From Sva-07 sp963698435 (GTDB taxonomy: Bacteria; Actinomycetota; Acidimicrobiia; Acidimicrobiales; Ilumatobacteraceae): a DNA stretch of 64,000 bases. How positions within the stretch are numbered: position 1 is the stretch's first letter; every line of letters starts with the position of its first letter. A program made the translations under genes and the position numbers. This document shows, piece after piece, positions 60,518 through 64,000 of the stretch. Under the pieces are notes generated by a model. That model did not search any database. It saw only the letters and a program-made list of their open reading frames with translations, and was not told the origin of the DNA. The stretch spans positions 368,820 through 432,819 of the forward strand of contig CAVOQV010000012.1 in NCBI GenBank assembly GCA_963698435.1, given 5' to 3'.

Positions 60518-62016
60518 ATGAGCAAGTCCCAGATGATCACCCAGCAACCGGTGATGAAGACGACGATCCCGATCCCGGAGAATCGCACCACACCGGACAA
60601 GGTCGAGACATCGATCGGGAGTCTGGAGTTCTTCGACGGGGTGCCCGTCGGCGACACCAAGGACACACTGGTCGACTTCGTCCAGCGCGGTCGGGCGGTC
60701 GAAGCGTTCATCAACATGACCCCGGCGGCGTCGATGTATTCCCTGCGACAGGGCCATCGCGATGAGGGCTTGACCGAGTGCAACCAGATCCTGATCGCCG
60801 AGCAGCTCGGCGACTCCAAGCCACTCGTGCTCACCTGGAACAACACGTCGCTGTACACGTGGGGGTTCCTCGACCTCAAGAAGGACGGCCCCACCGTCAT
60901 CGACATCCCGCCCGACGTGCTGGGCATTCTCGATGACATGTACTTCCGCTACATGAGCGACATGGGCGCCGCCGGCCCGGACCAGGGCAAGGGCGGCAAG
61001 TATCTGGTGCTGCCTCCCGGCTATGACGGTGACGTCCCCGACGGGTACTTCGTCGTGCAGTCGCAGACGTACTGCGTGTGGAACTTCATGCGTGGCTACG
61101 TGCGTGGCAACGTCCAGGATCCCGCCAACGTCGAGAAGGCCGCGGACAACATCAAGCAGAACCTCAAGGTGTATCCGCTGTCCAAGGCGGACGATCCGCC
61201 GGCGATGGAGTTCAAGAACATGTCGGGTTTGGCGGGCTACTAAACACGATCATGCCCAACGACGGCAGCTTCTTCGACGTGGTGAACGAGATCGTTCAGG
61301 AGGAGGCCGACGGATGGCTCGACCCCGAGCTGGCCGGACAGCTACGAGCGGTCGGCATCGTCAAGGGCCAACAGTTCGAACCCGATGATCGGCTGAAGAA
61401 GATCCTCGCCGACGCGGTGGCCATCGGCAACGCCTACGCGCGGGTCAACACCGTGTATCCCCAGGACGAGGGGAGCTACATCTACCACGACGAGCACACC
61501 GAGTGGGTCATGGCGTACCCCGACAAGGACACCTATGTTCCTAAGGAACGGCGCGCGCCGCATGGACGGCAGGCTCTGGATGCACTACAACGCCGTCTGC
61601 GTGACGCCAGCCATGGCCGTGACGAAACCCGGCACCGGATCCGACGGACACGATCACGGGCCTCGACGGCAAGGGTCGCCCGCTCGATGGCGCGAAGACC
61701 TACAAGCTCCGCCTGCCGGCGAACTTTCCGGTCAAGGACAACTGGTCGGTGACCATCTACGACCCGCAGACCCGCAGCATGCTGGCAGACTGATCAGCCG
61801 TTTGCCGGCATCAACAGCTTGAGCGCCGATCAGAAGCAGAACGAGGACGGCTCCATCGACGTGATCTTCGCGCCGGAGGCGCCGGCTGGCATGGAGAAGA
61901 ACTGGATCCAGACGATCCCCGGCAAGAGCTGGTTCATCCTCCTGCGTGCCTACGGGCCGCTGGAACCGTGGATCGACAAGACCTGGCGTCCGAGCCAACT
62001 CGAACTGGTGAGCTGA
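60518..62016 (+). pseudogene. Second DUF1254/DUF1214 protein, several frameshifts
   Basis: A paralogue of the gene at 50972. The first 241 codons are intact (SIGSLEFFDGVPVGDTKDTL, FFDGVP, PPGYDGDVPDGYFVVQSQTY) up to a stop at 61243. The protein resumes one base over as LLNTIMPNDGSFFDVVNEIV, shifts again near 61550 (MDGRLWMHYNAVCVTPAMAV), once or twice more between 61640 and 61810, and ends in the frame NWIQTIPGKSWFILLRAYGP to the stop at 62016. A strong ribosome binding site (AAAGGAG) precedes ATG 60518. Decay or assembly indels; the domain order is complete. Confidence 0.75.
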
Positions 62017-62076
62017 TCAACACCGGCCGACTCGGCAACCTCGTTGGTCTCGATCCGACGTCTCGATCGGATTCGG

Positions 62077-63783
62077 TCACGAGTCGAGGAAGGCAGCGAC
62101 GGCGTCGCTTCACTGAGGAAGATGTGGTCTTCTCCGATGCGATCCAGGAGGCCTGGACCGCTCGAGCATGTCGAGCACCGGCTGGCGCACCCTGGCCCAT
62201 GACACGTCGATGCCCGCAGCGTCCAGGCCGTCGAGCAACTCCTCGCTGTTGCGTCGTGGTGGTGTCGATGTCGGACATCCCTTCGGCATCGACCACCAAC
62301 GTGCTCGCCGGGGGGCTCCGAAGCGGCCAGGCGCTGCTCGACGTCGTGAACGAAGAACGCCGTGTTGGCGAAGAACAACTCGTCGTCGATCCGGTAGATC
62401 AACAGACCGGGGATCCGGTGCGCGGTCCGGCGTGATGCTCCAGCGCACGGAAGGTGTCCTGGTGCCTCTATGCCGCCCGAGTTCGGCGGTGTGCGGCCTG
62501 ATCAGCCGTGCCAAGGCCACGAGCATGGACAGCCCGATGGCGAACGCGATCCCGCCGAGCATGCCGAACACCAGCACCGAGGCAACCGTGATGGTGCCCA
62601 GCCAGAGCTCCGACCGCCTGACCCGCCACAGGGCCCGGAAGTCACGGACTTCGAACAGGCCGAGGCCGGCGACGATCACAATGCCCGACAGCACGGCCAG
62701 CGGGAGCTGTTCGAACAGCCCGGTGAGGAACAGCAACGTCGCCAGCACCAGCGCCGAGCAGATCAGCCCGACCAGATTGGTCTTGCCGCCGGCGTCCTGC
62801 GCCTGCAGGAGGACGCGATTCGTGCCGCCGTTGACGGGGAAGCCCTGGAACAGTCCGGACGCCACGTTCGATGTCCCGATGGCGAAGAAACTCCTGGTCG
62901 GCGTCGAGCGTGTACCCGCCCGTCGTCGACAACGAGCGTGCGGTGAAGGAAACTGTCGGGGTACGCCAGGAGTGCGATGCCGAGCGTGGGCGAGCAGCCG
63001 CGTGAACTGATCGAACGATGCGTCGGGGAGCCCGGGCACGGGCACGCCTACGTGACGTTCCCGACCAAGGCGACACCTTCCTCATCGAGGTTCCACACGG
63101 TCGACGCCACGATCCCCAGCACCACAGCGAACCAGCGGCGCCGGAATCCTGGGAACGAGTCTGCGCAATCCGACACCAGCCCGACGGAGAACAGGCCGAT
63201 CAACGTGGTGAGGCCATGGGCGTCACCGAGATTGCGGATGACGGCGCCGATGTCGGTGGTGTAGAGGTTGGTGTCGATGTCCAACCCGAACAGCGCCTCG
63301 AGCTGGCTGATGACGATGATGATCCCCGACCCGAACACGTAGCCGGCGAGGATCGGGCGCGAACAGGTAGCCGCCGACGAAGCCGAGTTTGAACACGAAA
63401 CCGAGCACGCACCAGCCGCCGACGAGCACGGCCGCCAGCGAGGTGAGCTCGACGACATGGTCCGTGGTCGGTGACGAGGGGGGCGACGGTTGCCGCCGCC
63501 ATCAGCGCAACGGTCGACTCGGCCCCCATGTTCAGATCACGGCACGTCCCGAACACTGCGGTGTAGGCGGCCATCGCGGCCGTCGCGGCAGCAACAGGCC
63601 GTGCACGGACGGCATCCCCGCCAGTGTCGCGGTAGGCCAACGACTGCGGTACGACGACGGCCCACACGGTGAGCGCAGCCCGAAGGTCCACGCCGGCGGA
63701 GTGGCGAACACCGTCGACGATGCTGCCCACGCCCGTGAGCGGGCGAGGCCGAGGTTGCTCGGCAAGGTGAAACGCTGTGTCAT
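62077..63783 (-). pseudogene. Second SulP/STAS transporter, multiply frameshifted
   Basis: On the minus strand the frame begins MTQRFTLPSNLGLARS at 63783. It continues in other frames as SIVDGVRHSAGVDLRAALTV and WAVVVPQSLAYRD, CRDLNMGAESTVALMAAATV, VLVGGWCVLGFVFKLGFVGG, GSGIIIVISQLEALFGLDID, then TSNVASGLFQGFPVNGGTNR and GLFEQLPLAVLSGIVIVAGL. The STAS part contains IYRIDDELFFANTAFFVHDV, and the last residues would be FLSEATAVAAFLDS ending at 62077 after one more shift. At least seven shifts are needed in 1.7 kb. It is not a close duplicate of the SulP gene at 57438. Confidence 0.75.
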
Positions 63784-63806
63784 CGCCGGCCGATCCAGAC
63801 GTCAGC

Positions 63807-64000
63807 TCAGGCGACGATCGAGATGCCGTCGCCGAGCAGCTTGGCTCCGATGACGACGAACAACACCGACATGACCGTGGCGTTGTTGTCGATCAGCCAC
63901 TCCTTCATCTCGGTCGGCTAGGGCGTGCTCGGCCTTGGACCCGAGGATCAGGTTCATCAGCACCGGGACCGCGTCCACCGAGGCGATCAGGACGAACACG
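63807..64000 (-). pseudogene. GAP family (peptidoglycolipid-addressing) membrane protein, C-terminal part
   Basis: The visible C-terminal part reads FVLIASVDAVPVLMNLILGS, KAEHA, then after one frame change EMKEWLIDNNATVMSVLFVV and IGAKLLGDGISIVA with the stop at 63807. The layout 'helix, short basic loop, W-L-x-x-N-N-A-x-V-M, final helix' is that of the GAP/Sap family of actinobacterial membrane proteins. The gene continues beyond the window edge. A frame change at about 63915 disrupts the reading frame as given. Confidence 0.55.

Overview
This 64 kb window is high-GC chromosomal DNA with many GTG starts, C/G-ending codons and actinobacterial gene types: WS/DGAT acyltransferase, GAP family, ECF sigma factor with a membrane partner, and large cyclase-ATPase regulators. 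The mix suggests an actinobacterium, perhaps class Acidimicrobiia (Ilumatobacter-like). That placement is inference; no rRNA gene is present.

Layout. (1) 1-8.7 kb is an ordinary core: SURF1 (partial), a phosphotransferase-fold kinase, an S9 peptidase, DUF4262, metX and an Fpg/Nei glycosylase two bases apart, a membrane protein and an acyl-CoA ligase, ending at tRNA-Gly(GCC). (2) 8.75-28.4 kb is an accessory island. It begins directly at the tRNA-Gly with an integrase-like remnant. It then holds unrelated single-gene modules: cyclase-ATPase regulators (one wrecked, one intact), a sigma factor with membrane partner, an amidohydrolase, two sulfotransferases, an oxidoreductase, a Fic protein, a HAF-repeat lipoprotein and a VOC protein. 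Most modules are separated by members of two dispersed hairpin-containing repeat families (here called A/C and B). This cassette-like layout is the most unusual structure in the window. (3) 28.5-35.2 kb holds a PPK2-P-type ATPase operon and a secreted protein with a 644-bp internal duplication joined by an 11-unit TTSP linker. (4) 35.2-49.7 kb is mostly intact housekeeping and catabolic genes: an inositol-phosphatase-like enzyme, two SDR/MDR-type oxidoreductases, Nth, a MalY-type lyase, two class C serine hydrolases, a hydroxyacid dehydrogenase, a metallo-beta-lactamase/receiver/GAF fusion and WS/DGAT. It ends at tRNA-Val(TAC). (5) 49.8-64 kb starts with four 22-bp iteron-like repeats and a coiled-coil protein next to the tRNA. 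A membrane/stress cluster follows: two DUF1254 proteins, a MalT-like LuxR regulator, a DUF1269-like protein, DUF2254, two SulP transporters, AI-2E transporter and GAP family.

Disrupted frames cluster at 9.6-16.2 kb and 55-64 kb, often as single-base shifts that leave the rest of the domain intact in another frame. Either these stretches carry real pseudogenes or the assembly has indel errors there; read mapping would decide. Products of those genes are given from the joined frames.
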